DNA from: Promicromonospora iranensis
GTDB taxonomy: Bacteria > Actinomycetota > Actinomycetes > Actinomycetales > Cellulomonadaceae
Direction of reading: 5' to 3'
Assembly: GCF_028994775.1 (NCBI RefSeq)
Contig: NZ_JAJQMN010000011.1
Span: forward strand, 124,001-188,000
Length of the DNA stretch: 64,000 nt
The position numbers and the translations under genes are program-made. The notes under the pieces are model-generated. The model saw only the letters and a list, made by a program, of their open reading frames with translations, did no database searches and had not been told where the DNA came from. Shown here piece after piece: positions 25,778 through 33,960 of the stretch; position 1 is the first letter of the stretch; the number at the start of each line of letters is the position of its first letter.

Positions 25778-27271
25778 TTGGCCCGTACCGGGACGCAGGA
25801 GTCCGACACCGCCCTGGGTCGGCAGGCCGCAAGGGGCGGTGCCGTCACGATGGCTTCCCAGGTTGCTCGTGTGTGTGTCCAGCTGGTGTCGCTCACAGTG
25901 CTCGCGCGTCTTCTCGACCCCAAGGACTACGGGTACCTGGCGATGGTGCTCGCACTCGCCGGGGCTGCGGAGCTCTTGCAGGACTTCGGACTCTCGAAAG
26001 CAGCTGTCCAAGCGCGGACGCTGACCTCGGGCCAGCGTGACAACCTCTTCTGGATCAACTCTGCGCTGGGCCTGGTGGCAGGTGCCGTCGTGCTGTTCGC
26101 CGCGCCACTGATCGCAGCCGCATACGGCGAACCGGAGCTGGAGCCGGTGACTCGCTGGATCGCTGTCGTCTTCGTGCTAGGGGGCGTCCTCGCGCAGTTC
26201 CGGGCGAGCCTGCTGCGCAGCCTCCGGTTCACCGTGGTCGCGGTCGTCGAGGTCGTGGCGTCGTTCACGGGGATGTCCGTCGCGGTCGCGGTGGCGGTGG
26301 TGACCGGCTCGTACTGGGCCCTCGTCGCGCAGCAGATCACCGTCGTCCTGGTCTCCACAGTCCTGACGATCAGTGTGGCCGGGTGGCGGCCCGGCCTCCC
26401 GGACCGGCGTGCGTCGGTCCGGGAGCAGGTCTCGTACGGGTCGCACCTCCTCGGTGCACAGGCCGTGAACTACGTGGGGATGAACGTCGACACGGTGGTC
26501 GTGGGGGCCCGGTTCGGTGCGGCCGCGACCGGGCTCTACAGCCGTGCTTTCCAGATGATGATGCTCCCCGTGGGTCAGCTGATCTGGCCCGCCGCACGCG
26601 TGGCGCTGCCGGTGCTCTCCCGGGTGCGTCACGACCTCGGCCCCTTTGCGCACTACGTGGTCCAGGGGCAGTCGGTCCTCGGGCACGCCATAGTCCCCCT
26701 GCTGATGCTCCTTGTCTTCATACCGCGACCGCTCGTCGAGATCGTCCTGGGCGAGCGCTGGCTAGACCTGGCCCCCCTGGTCTCGGTGCTGGCTGTCGCC
26801 GGGGTGTTCCAGGTCCTGACGGCGATACCGGGCTGGATCTTCATGTCGGCCGGCGCGACGAAGGCTCAGTTTCGGCTGGCGTTGTCGACCAGACCGTTCG
26901 TGATCGTCGCCGTTCTCGCCGGGAGCTACTGGGGGGTGATGGGCGTAGCAGTGGGGTACACGGTGGCGACGGCGGCCCTCTGGCCGGTCAGCCTGTGGTG
27001 GGCCGGCCGTGCGGCGAACGTGCCCGTGCGAGGTGTGGCGACCGGAGCGATCCGGTTGATCGTGGCGCACACGATCGCCGGCTCTGTGGCGGGCGGGGTG
27101 GTGCACCTGGTCGACGCACCGTACCCGTGGTTGGCGACGAGCGTCGCTCTTGTCGCGATGGTGCTCACGCTGTGCGTCGAGGTGGCGCTCTGGCGAGCAC
27201 TCCGGGTGGACGCGCGCCTGCTTGTGCGCGCGGTGGGAATGCTCAGAGGCCGGGTACGCGAGGCGGCGTAG
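25778..27271 (+). CDS. Lipopolysaccharide/polysaccharide flippase (Wzx, MOP superfamily)
   Basis: A 497-residue membrane protein of the WzxC type with about 12-14 helices. The N-terminus (RGGAVTMASQVARV, ARLLDPKDYGYLAMV) is characteristic of polysaccharide transporters that move lipid-linked repeat units across the membrane. The TTG start follows GGGAGG. The gene's last 29 bases overlap the end of the convergent glycosyltransferase gene at 27243. It completes the Wzx/Wzy/Wzc set. Confidence 0.92.
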   Translation: MARTGTQESDTALGRQAARGGAVTMASQVARVCVQLVSLTVLARLLDPKDYGYLAMVLALAGAAELLQDFGLSKAAVQARTLTSGQRDNLFWINSALGLVAGAVVLFAAPLIAAAYGEPELEPVTRWIAVVFVLGGVLAQFRASLLRSLRFTVVAVVEVVASFTGMSVAVAVAVVTGSYWALVAQQITVVLVSTVLTISVAGWRPGLPDRRASVREQVSYGSHLLGAQAVNYVGMNVDTVVVGARFGAAATGLYSRAFQMMMLPVGQLIWPAARVALPVLSRVRHDLGPFAHYVVQGQSVLGHAIVPLLMLLVFIPRPLVEIVLGERWLDLAPLVSVLAVAGVFQVLTAIPGWIFMSAGATKAQFRLALSTRPFVIVAVLAGSYWGVMGVAVGYTVATAALWPVSLWWAGRAANVPVRGVATGAIRLIVAHTIAGSVAGGVVHLVDAPYPWLATSVALVAMVLTLCVEVALWRALRVDARLLVRAVGMLRGRVREAA

Positions 27272-28127
27272 CCGTGCGGACCCTTCGGACGACCTTCCGC
27301 GAGACGTCTGTGACGCGCTCGGTGACGGCGCGAGGGCCAAGCGCCTGCCACACGCGCTCGCCGTTCGCGTCGCGAAGCGGTACCCCGAACGTCCTTTCGA
27401 AACGGTGCGTTACCGGCACGGAGGCGCCGCGCAGCGAGTACCCGGAGTGGTTCTCGCCCGTGTCCACCTGATACACGGCGCCCCGAAAGGGGAGCCGTGC
27501 GAGCGGCATGCCGTTGTCCGAGAACCAGGTCACCGCGTCGTGGTGGGCACCCAGGACGTGGTGCAGGCGCTCGCCGTAGCCGTCCGCGACCTGTGCCTGG
27601 GATGCCTGGGCGTCGAGCCGGTCCGGAACTGCGTAGGCGTCGTAGCGGACCACGTGGCTCGTGCCGCACACGCGGTTGAACCTCCGCTGGCGCTGGAAGG
27701 TCTGGCGCGCACGGGAGTAGACGTATCCGTTCGTGATCACCCACCCGGGGGCCGCGGGATGCTGTGCCACGAAGCCCGCGAGGCCTCGGTGCACGAAGTC
27801 GTCGGCGTCGACGATCATGACGTGGTCTGGCGCTACCGCCCGTGCCGCCAGCAGCCCGACGCCGATCTTGGTGCCCTTGTCCCAGACGAACACATCGCGT
27901 GGGGTTCTGGGCCCCCGTGTCAGGATCGGGGGCGGGAAATCGACAGTGACGAAGTGAGCCTTGTCCGGCATGGGGAATCCTGGCACCTTGTTCCCGACCA
28001 CGAAGACGGCGAAGTCTGGGTGGTCCTGTGCCGTGAGCGACCGCAGGGTGTCCTGCAACAACGCCTCGACCCGCGGGTAGTCGTCCGAGTTCAAGGGATG
28101 GCGCAGGGACGTGACGAAGGCGATCAA
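27243..28127 (-). CDS. Glycosyltransferase, GT-A fold
   Basis: A 294-residue protein with the features of a nucleotide-diphospho-sugar transferase: MIAFVTSLRHP at the N-terminus, a metal-binding VDADDFVHRG segment near residue 107, and FVVGNKVPGF resembling actinobacterial glycosyltransferase A-like proteins. The sugar is unknown. The TTG start overlaps the stop of the upstream pyruvyl transferase gene (TTGA), so the two are coupled. Its 3' end overlaps that of the flippase gene. Confidence 0.75.
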   Translation of the reverse strand: MIAFVTSLRHPLNSDDYPRVEALLQDTLRSLTAQDHPDFAVFVVGNKVPGFPMPDKAHFVTVDFPPPILTRGPRTPRDVFVWDKGTKIGVGLLAARAVAPDHVMIVDADDFVHRGLAGFVAQHPAAPGWVITNGYVYSRARQTFQRQRRFNRVCGTSHVVRYDAYAVPDRLDAQASQAQVADGYGERLHHVLGAHHDAVTWFSDNGMPLARLPFRGAVYQVDTGENHSGYSLRGASVPVTHRFERTFGVPLRDANGERVWQALGPRAVTERVTDVSRKVVRRVRTATPPRVPGL

Positions 28128-29167
28128 GGGGTCACCTCGGCGGCCAGGGACCGGGCTTGGCTCACGGCGTCGTCCAGGTCCGACGCGAACCGAGCGGTGG
28201 AGAAGACGTGGGTGTACTCGGCGTAGACGGCGCCGATCTTGCCATAGTTGTTGTCAAGGGCAACGTGCGGTACCTCGAGCAGGGCGGCCAGTATGTGGGC
28301 GTGCAGGCGGTCCACGACAGCCATCGGCCGATCTCTGAGGAGGCGCACACCGCCGCGGGCGTTGATCGCGTTGATCGCGCTGATGCAGGCGCGTACCAAC
28401 GGCTGGAACCCGGGTCGGCGCAGGACCGGTACTCGGTGCGCAAGCCGGGGGAAGGCGCGGAGCAACTGCCAGGCGACGGCATCCGGCCCGAGATTTCTCC
28501 AGTCGGCGTAGTCCACCGGCGTCCCGAGCCGAGCGCCGAGGTCGAGCGTGGTGAGACCAGAGGCGGCCTCGTGGTCCGTGCGAGCCAGCACGAGCGGGCG
28601 ACGTACAGACCGGGGTTCGCGACGCGGAGGCCGCCAGCCCAGAGCCATGTCCCAGCAGTACCGTGTCCGCACGTCCGGTAGCTGCTGCTCGGCGCGAGCC
28701 CAGGAGCCTTGGTCCCGGACGAGCAGGGTGAGGTCGGGATGTGCGCCGAGTTCGGTGTTGGCCTGGTCGGCCCTCGCGGACGAGTCGAAATACACGGACT
28801 GGGGGAGCTGGACGATCGGTAGATCCGGGAGATCACGCGCGACCTGCTCCCTGTGCAGTTGGTGTCCGTACCAGAGGTCGCCGAAGTTTCCGCCACCGTG
28901 GATGAGCACCACGCCTCGGCCGGACAGACTCGCACGGACCGCGTCGGCACGGTACCCCCCGAGATCGCTCACGTGGCGCAACCGGAGACCAAGGGCTCTG
29001 AGGTACTCGCGTTCGCCGAGCCAGATGAGGGTGTCGCCGACGTTGCGCTGATTCGGCGCCTGGAGCAGCGCGACGTCCCGGCCCGTGCCGATGACGTCGG
29101 CGAGGACGTCGAGTGTCGCCAGCCGGATCTGGTGCAGGGACTTCGGGGGGTCCAGTGCCTCTGTCAT
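28124..29167 (-). CDS. Polysaccharide pyruvyl transferase family protein
   Basis: A 347-residue protein of the CsaB/GumL family, which adds pyruvate ketals to sugars from phosphoenolpyruvate. Family features include NQRNVGDTLIWLGE at the N-terminus and VVLIHGGGNFGDLWYG. The C-terminal half contains RLHAHILAALLEVPHVALD, the usual second motif. The ATG overlaps the stop of the previous gene by four bases. It is the first of two adjacent members of the family; which sugar each modifies cannot be read from sequence. Confidence 0.88.
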   Translation of the reverse strand: MTEALDPPKSLHQIRLATLDVLADVIGTGRDVALLQAPNQRNVGDTLIWLGEREYLRALGLRLRHVSDLGGYRADAVRASLSGRGVVLIHGGGNFGDLWYGHQLHREQVARDLPDLPIVQLPQSVYFDSSARADQANTELGAHPDLTLLVRDQGSWARAEQQLPDVRTRYCWDMALGWRPPRREPRSVRRPLVLARTDHEAASGLTTLDLGARLGTPVDYADWRNLGPDAVAWQLLRAFPRLAHRVPVLRRPGFQPLVRACISAINAINARGGVRLLRDRPMAVVDRLHAHILAALLEVPHVALDNNYGKIGAVYAEYTHVFSTARFASDLDDAVSQARSLAAEVTP

Positions 29168-30012
29168 CTGGCCTCGATCGGGACGTGAGTGCGGTTGGCG
29201 GTCGATCCGGCCCAGAGGTCTGCCGGGAACGCCTGGTACAGAGCACTGCGGTCCCAGGCCGAGAGGTCTGGCGCCTCCGCCGGGTGGCGGAGCGCCTCGG
29301 TCAAGGTCGCTGCCGGTGTCGGCATGAGGCGGCCGGTGCCCTCGTAGTAGTCCAGGTACTTGAAGGGCCTCTCGTGACCACTGAGGAGCGTGGCGGGAAT
29401 GCCGAGGGCCTCGGCCACGATGATCCCGTGCAGTGATGACGCGATCACTCGCTCGCTCTGGGCGATGGACCGGAGGACGTGCCACACGCCGGAGCGGGGA
29501 TCGACCGCTCGCGGATGTCCCTTGAGACGCTTCCAGTCGTACAGGTTGGGGACCACCGTGAGGGTGTGGGCCTTGGTCGCGGACCACCGGGCAAGAACGG
29601 GGAGCAGGTCGGGAAGCAGCAGTGCCGGATCTCCGTAGACCGCGGGCACCTCCTGGCCGCGGTCGGTGAGGAACGCGCGGGTCCGTGGTCCGCGGACCGC
29701 ACGAACATCCAGAGTCGTGAAGCGGTGCCGGGCGGTCCGGACGCTCGGGTTGACGCCTGCGCCCCAGATGACGTCGCCGTCGCGCGCCACGTGCATCACG
29801 GAGCCGACGGTGATCAGGCGCCCGGGTCGGGCGGGAGCCGGCCGCCCGAGGCGCTCGCGGTCACAGAACGCTTCGACGAGGAGCGGTCCCAGGAGGTCGC
29901 CGAAGTTGTTCGTCCGGGGGCCGATGAGCCGGTCCCGAAAAGGACGGGGGAGATTGTTGTGCCGAGGGTTCCAGGCGAATATCTCCATGGCGGACGGCTC
30001 CGAGTGCGGCAT
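29164..30012 (-). CDS. Polysaccharide pyruvyl transferase family protein (second)
   Basis: About 282 residues. Motifs match the pyruvyl transferase superfamily: NNFGDLLGPLL, VIWGAGVNPS, VRGPRTRAFL, YGDPALLLP and SSLHGIIVAEALGIPA, the latter a strong family signature. Close relatives occur in actinobacterial surface polysaccharide loci. An ATG at 30012 is preceded by a weak GGGAA; ATG 29988 (MEIFAWN), with GGAG upstream, is an alternative. It overlaps the downstream transferase gene by ATGA. Confidence 0.88.
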   Translation of the reverse strand: MPHSEPSAMEIFAWNPRHNNLPRPFRDRLIGPRTNNFGDLLGPLLVEAFCDRERLGRPAPARPGRLITVGSVMHVARDGDVIWGAGVNPSVRTARHRFTTLDVRAVRGPRTRAFLTDRGQEVPAVYGDPALLLPDLLPVLARWSATKAHTLTVVPNLYDWKRLKGHPRAVDPRSGVWHVLRSIAQSERVIASSLHGIIVAEALGIPATLLSGHERPFKYLDYYEGTGRLMPTPAATLTEALRHPAEAPDLSAWDRSALYQAFPADLWAGSTANRTHVPIEAR

Positions 30013-30132
30013 TGGTCGCTGTTCCCGATCGATGGTTCGGGAGTCGAGCACCAGGAAATCACGGCGTCAGCCACGCGGCGACCGGGTGGTAGGGGTCAGC
30101 TGAGCGCCATGTGAAATCCGCGCTGAGCGGAG

Positions 30133-31086
30133 TCAGCCCGCCGCACCTCGCGGACGCCGGAACATGCCCGCGACGCTCTGCCGGACGGCGGACGGGACCA
30201 CCTCCACGGGCGTGAGCTGTGCGATCCGGCGGGCGAGCGAAGCCTCGATCCGTCGGTGGACGTACGGGTAGAGCGCCCGGAGCCGGTCGAACTCGGCGCG
30301 GGTCCCGGCGTCGTCGTGCCCGGGAAGGGCATCGAGTGCGGCCCACGTGTCGTCGGCCAGCGCACGGAGCGGCGCGGGGACGGCCACGTCGTCCCAGGTG
30401 AGAGCGGCGTGGTGCGGCGTCGGGTCGATCAGCGCGTCCACCCGTGCCACGGCGTCCGCGTCGTGCGGGTCGACCATCGCCAGGCCCAGGACGGCGGCGG
30501 CCTCGAACACCGGCTCGTCCCAGTCGTGGATCAGGTCGCGGTGGCGTACGAAGGCCCGTGGCGTCGCCCGGGTCGCGAGCTCCGTCCCGAGCATCAGGTT
30601 GATCCATCCGGCCACGCGATCCACGGGCCCGCGGGCCTTGTCGTCAGTGATGTCGGCGCCCACGACCTCGAGCGGGGCGCGCAGCACCGTGATGCTCGAC
30701 GCCGACGCGCCGGAAGCGGTGGCGGCCCGCTGCCAGAGCTCGAGGAACCAGGGCAGCCGCGGTTCCTGGACGAGGAGGTCGCCGTGCTCCGTGATCTGCG
30801 CGGCCAGCCAGGGCTGGACCTGGCGGAGCGCGCCCCCCTCTGCGGCCGCCCGGTCGACGAGGTGCCAGGCGATGGGGCGCGCGTCGGTCGCCCGCACCCC
30901 GGCCGAGCGCAGCAGGGAGTCGTGCAGGTCCACCATCCATCGGGGCCCGGACGGTCCTGGGGAGCTGGTCCCGTCCGGACCGGGCTCCGGGACGTGCAGC
31001 CGGAACTCTCGCAGCACACCGGCCAGCATGCTCGCATCGCTGCGCCCGGAGCCGGTGACGTGGACGACGTGAGCCGGCCCGCTCAT
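30133..31086 (-). CDS. Sulfotransferase-like protein
   Basis: A 317-residue protein. The N-terminal VHVTGSGRSDASML has the position and shape of the PAPS 5'-phosphosulfate loop of sulfotransferases, and ITVLRAPLEVVGAD matches the 3'-phosphate-binding region (normally an R-x-P segment). The C-terminal region resembles sulfotransferase-family proteins of actinobacteria. The ATG overlaps the stop of the preceding sulfotransferase gene, so the two are a coupled pair. The loop is degenerate compared with the other gene, so activity is less certain. Confidence 0.7.
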   Translation of the reverse strand: MSGPAHVVHVTGSGRSDASMLAGVLREFRLHVPEPGPDGTSSPGPSGPRWMVDLHDSLLRSAGVRATDARPIAWHLVDRAAAEGGALRQVQPWLAAQITEHGDLLVQEPRLPWFLELWQRAATASGASASSITVLRAPLEVVGADITDDKARGPVDRVAGWINLMLGTELATRATPRAFVRHRDLIHDWDEPVFEAAAVLGLAMVDPHDADAVARVDALIDPTPHHAALTWDDVAVPAPLRALADDTWAALDALPGHDDAGTRAEFDRLRALYPYVHRRIEASLARRIAQLTPVEVVPSAVRQSVAGMFRRPRGAAG

Positions 31087-32039
31087 CGTGCGTCGGCCGT
31101 CTGCGGTGCCGGGGTGGTGTGCACCACCGGCGCCCATGGAGCCGCGTCGTCGAGGACGTCCACGTCGTAACCGTGCGCGCGGATCCGGTCGCCGAGATGT
31201 TCACCGACCACGCTGCGGTAGCGGGGGAGGAGCGCGGCGTCGGTGACGTCCCGGAGCAGGTCGGCACGACGTGTGCCCCGGCGTGACCCGAGGTGCGCGA
31301 GGTGGCCCCGGACGCGGCCGGCGAGCTGCCGACGGCCACCGGTCGCCCACAGCTCGGCGTAGCGGTTGCTGCGTCCGGCGTCGACGGCGTCCGCGGCGTC
31401 GACGTCCAGCTCGATGCCCAGGAACCGTGCGACCCGGTCGAGCTGCCGGGCGGGCGTGCGCACGAGGTGCTCGTACCGCAGGACCAGCAGGTTCTCGATG
31501 TGCAGCGCATCCTCCGCAAGGACGTCGTGCGCGTGCACCCAGTGCTCGACGAGCCGCGGGAAGCCGTACGTGAACCGCCCACGGGTACGGGCAGCCTCCT
31601 TGCGCACGGCCAGTGCCTGCACGATCGGGTGCCGGGTCACCACGACGAAGCGGGACTTCGGGAAGACCTCCTGCAGATAACGCATCGTCGTCAGGTGGGA
31701 CGACGACGTGTTGACCAGTACCGGGCGGTCCAGATCCCAGTGCGGTGACCAGCTCTCCCAGAGCCGGGTGCCCGCCTCCGGCACCTTTCGCGCGTGCTCT
31801 TCGGTCAGGTGTGCCTGCGGATGAAACGACCATTCCGTCGCATTTCCCTGATCGCCGCGATATATGTCCTGGATGTGGCGACCATTACCCGGCATCGCAC
31901 CGGCCCTGGCCAGCGCGGACGTCTCCGGGCTGGCGTCGATGATGCCGGCCACCAGGGCGGTCCCGCTGCGGTGCAGGCCGCCGACAAAGGTGATCCGGTA
32001 GTCGTTCCAGGGCGTGCTGGTGGTGCTTGTTCCGGACAT
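31083..32039 (-). CDS. Sulfotransferase family protein
   Basis: A 318-residue PAPS-dependent sulfotransferase. The 5'-phosphosulfate loop FVGGLHRSGTALV is at 18-30, and FVVVTRHPIVQALAVRKEA supplies the 3'-phosphate-binding segment. VLRYEHLVRTP is a conserved helix of the family. It would transfer sulfate to a carbohydrate or other hydroxyl; in this context the polysaccharide is the likely acceptor. The ATG follows GAGG. Divergent from the CAP-domain gene across a 212-base region. Confidence 0.85.
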   Translation of the reverse strand: MSGTSTTSTPWNDYRITFVGGLHRSGTALVAGIIDASPETSALARAGAMPGNGRHIQDIYRGDQGNATEWSFHPQAHLTEEHARKVPEAGTRLWESWSPHWDLDRPVLVNTSSSHLTTMRYLQEVFPKSRFVVVTRHPIVQALAVRKEAARTRGRFTYGFPRLVEHWVHAHDVLAEDALHIENLLVLRYEHLVRTPARQLDRVARFLGIELDVDAADAVDAGRSNRYAELWATGGRRQLAGRVRGHLAHLGSRRGTRRADLLRDVTDAALLPRYRSVVGEHLGDRIRAHGYDVDVLDDAAPWAPVVHTTPAPQTADAR

Positions 32040-32251
32040 CGGGGAACCTCGGCTTGTGGGCTGGGAAATGTGCGCGAGCGCCCCGCAAAAATATGCGATG
32101 AATGTACCGCGTGCGACCTGAATCGCCCGGTGATTTTCCCTTCTTGCCGATCATCGCCGCTCACTCTCGTCGGTGCGGCGTTCTGTGACGCGCGCGGGAC
32201 GCGAAGAGGGCGGCCGACAGTGGGCGTTCCCTATCATCCCGATCGCCGGTA
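32040..32251. promoter_or_regulatory. Divergent promoter region, sulfotransferase and CAP genes
   Basis: A 212-base non-coding region, AT-richer than its flanks near 32080-32150. It should hold the promoters of the leftward sulfotransferase-pyruvyl transferase operon and of the rightward CAP lipoprotein gene. No clear operator is seen. Confidence 0.4.
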
Positions 32252-33106
32252 ATGTCCCGACTTGTGTCCCCAGCGCGCAGTACGACGTCGTCCGCGGCCC
32301 GGCCAGGGCCTGCCCTGCGCGGGGCGGTCGCCCGCGCCCTCCTCGCGGTCGGCGTGGCCGCCTGCCTGACGGCGTGCGCGGGCCTGCTCGCTCCTGGCGC
32401 CGAGCCGATGCCCGCGCCCGGGATAGCCCCGGGGCTCGTGGCCGAGGCGGTGCCCGTCGAGCTGGCGCCCGCCCCACGACCCACCTCGGTGGGCGCCATC
32501 CAGGGAAAGCACGACCAGGAGGCCGCGGCGGTGGACGTGCAGCCGGCGCCGAGCGGCTCGGCGTCGCGCAACGCGGAGCGCAGGCCGGTGCCCGGGGCGG
32601 GCGACGGCGCGGGACCCGGTGCGTCGGGAGACGCGGGAGACCCCGGCGAGGCCGATGGCGGGTCCGGCGGGCAGCCCGGTGGCGGGTCCGGCGGGGGAGG
32701 GGCCGACGGCGGCGGCGAGCCGGACCTTGCCGACTCCGTGCAGTACGCCGCGGCCCTCGAGGACGCGGTCAACGACCATCGGGCGGCCAACGGTCTGCCC
32801 GCCCTGGCCCACGACACCTGCGCCTACGACGTGGCGCTCGAACGCGCCCAGGCCCTGATCGGGCGGGAGCTGGCGCACGCACCGCTCGACCCGATCTTCC
32901 AGACCTGCCCCACCTCGGCGGTCGCGGAGAACCTGGCCAAGGGCGGCTGGTCGCCGGCAGAGGCGGCACAGGGCTGGATGGACTCCGAGGGGCACCGCGC
33001 CAACATCCTGAACGGCGGCCTGACCCGGGGCGCCGTCGCCTGCGTGCCGGACGGCGGGGACCCCGCCGCGCCCGTCATGATCTGCGCCCACGTGTTCCTG
33101 GGCTGA
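32252..33106 (+). CDS. CAP/SCP-domain lipoprotein
   Basis: A 284-residue exported protein. The lipobox CLTAC gives C42 as the lipidated residue; residues 45-160 are a low-complexity Gly/Pro/Ala/Asp linker; the C-terminal CAP domain (about 165-284) holds NDHRAANGLPAL, LAHAP with the conserved histidine, AENLAKGGW with the glutamate, and SEGHRANILN. These are the cavity residues of the family. Cysteines in DTCAYD, QTCPT, VACVP and MICAH suggest two disulfides. The role of bacterial CAP proteins is poorly known. A shorter paralogue follows directly. Confidence 0.88.
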   Translation: MSRLVSPARSTTSSAARPGPALRGAVARALLAVGVAACLTACAGLLAPGAEPMPAPGIAPGLVAEAVPVELAPAPRPTSVGAIQGKHDQEAAAVDVQPAPSGSASRNAERRPVPGAGDGAGPGASGDAGDPGEADGGSGGQPGGGSGGGGADGGGEPDLADSVQYAAALEDAVNDHRAANGLPALAHDTCAYDVALERAQALIGRELAHAPLDPIFQTCPTSAVAENLAKGGWSPAEAAQGWMDSEGHRANILNGGLTRGAVACVPDGGDPAAPVMICAHVFLG

Positions 33107-33227
33107 GCCCCCGCGCGTCGTGAGGCGGTGACCGCACCCGCACCCGCGCCCGCCCCCGCACCCGTACCTGCACGCGGCGTGGCGCCTCCGGTTGTGGGCC
33201 CCGGGTGCGCGGTGTCGAATCGACGTC

Positions 33228-33776
33228 GTGCTCCGCGCCCCGACCCGTCTCGCGATCCCGGTCCTGATCGCTGCTGTGCTGCTCACCGCCTGCTCGGCCG
33301 GACGGGACGCCGGTCCGCGCGGACCCGAGGCGACGCGCGAGGCGACGCCGGCGCCCGAGGCGACCTGGACGCCGTCCGACAGCGTGGACCTCACCGACCC
33401 GGAGCAGTACGCGGCGGCCCTGGAGGACGGCGTGAACGCCGCCCGTGCCCAGCGGGACGTGCCGGAGCTGGAGCACGACGACTGCCTCGTGACCGTCGCC
33501 GTCGATCGGGCGGGGGCACTGGTCGGCGCGCAGCAGCTGACGCACGCCCCGCTGCCACCCGTGAAGCGGAGCTGCCCGGGCGGCACGCTCGCCGCGGAGA
33601 ACCTCAGCCGCACCGCCCGCCCGCCCCAGGACGTCGTGCAGGCCTGGCTCGACTCGCCCTCGCACCGGGACAACCTCGTGAACGCCGACCTGCTGCGCGG
33701 CGCGATCGGGTGCGTGCGCGACGGCGGCACCGCCGCGGCACCTGTGCTGACGTGCTCCCACGTGTTCCTCGGTTGA
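33228..33776 (+). CDS. CAP/SCP-domain lipoprotein (second copy)
   Basis: A 182-residue paralogue of the preceding protein with lipobox LLTAC (C22), a short linker, and a CAP domain with ARAQRDVPEL, LTHAP, AENLSR and SPSHRDNLVN; the ending CSHVFLG mirrors CAHVFLG in its neighbour. The same cysteine pattern is kept. The GTG at 33228 was chosen because it directly precedes the signal peptide; a TTG at 33192 is possible. The pair probably arose by tandem duplication. The stop codon is the first triplet of a dispersed 70-base repeat. Confidence 0.85.
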   Translation: MLRAPTRLAIPVLIAAVLLTACSAGRDAGPRGPEATREATPAPEATWTPSDSVDLTDPEQYAAALEDGVNAARAQRDVPELEHDDCLVTVAVDRAGALVGAQQLTHAPLPPVKRSCPGGTLAAENLSRTARPPQDVVQAWLDSPSHRDNLVNADLLRGAIGCVRDGGTAAAPVLTCSHVFLG

Positions 33777-33843
33777 GGCGGAGGCGCAGCGCAGGGTGGG
33801 GGCCGGGGAACGAGGCGCGCGCCTGGAGCGGAACCGCAGGCTC
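33774..33843 (+). repeat. Dispersed 70-bp repeat, copy A
   Basis: Starting at the TGA of the CAP gene, 70 bases match the reverse strand of 53987-54056 with about nine differences (87% by hand count). Shared words include GGCGCAGGGTG-like and GGAGCGGAACCGCAG. The other copy also begins at a stop codon, that of xylB. It lies in a 184-base gap before the acyltransferase gene. Confidence 0.8.
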
Positions 33844-33960
33844 GACCGACAGCAGCGGAGTCGACTCTCCCCACACCCTCCTCCATACCCGGTCAACGTG
33901 ACCTGATACGCCCGTTATCGTGTGAGCCGCGCACCCGTCCGGAACGACCGCAGGAGAAAA

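Noticed and set aside
33128-33176. Possible Ala-Pro-rich leader peptide before the second CAP gene
   Set aside because: Simple repeat of CACCCG-type units with no plausible start or ribosome binding site leading into the CAP frame.
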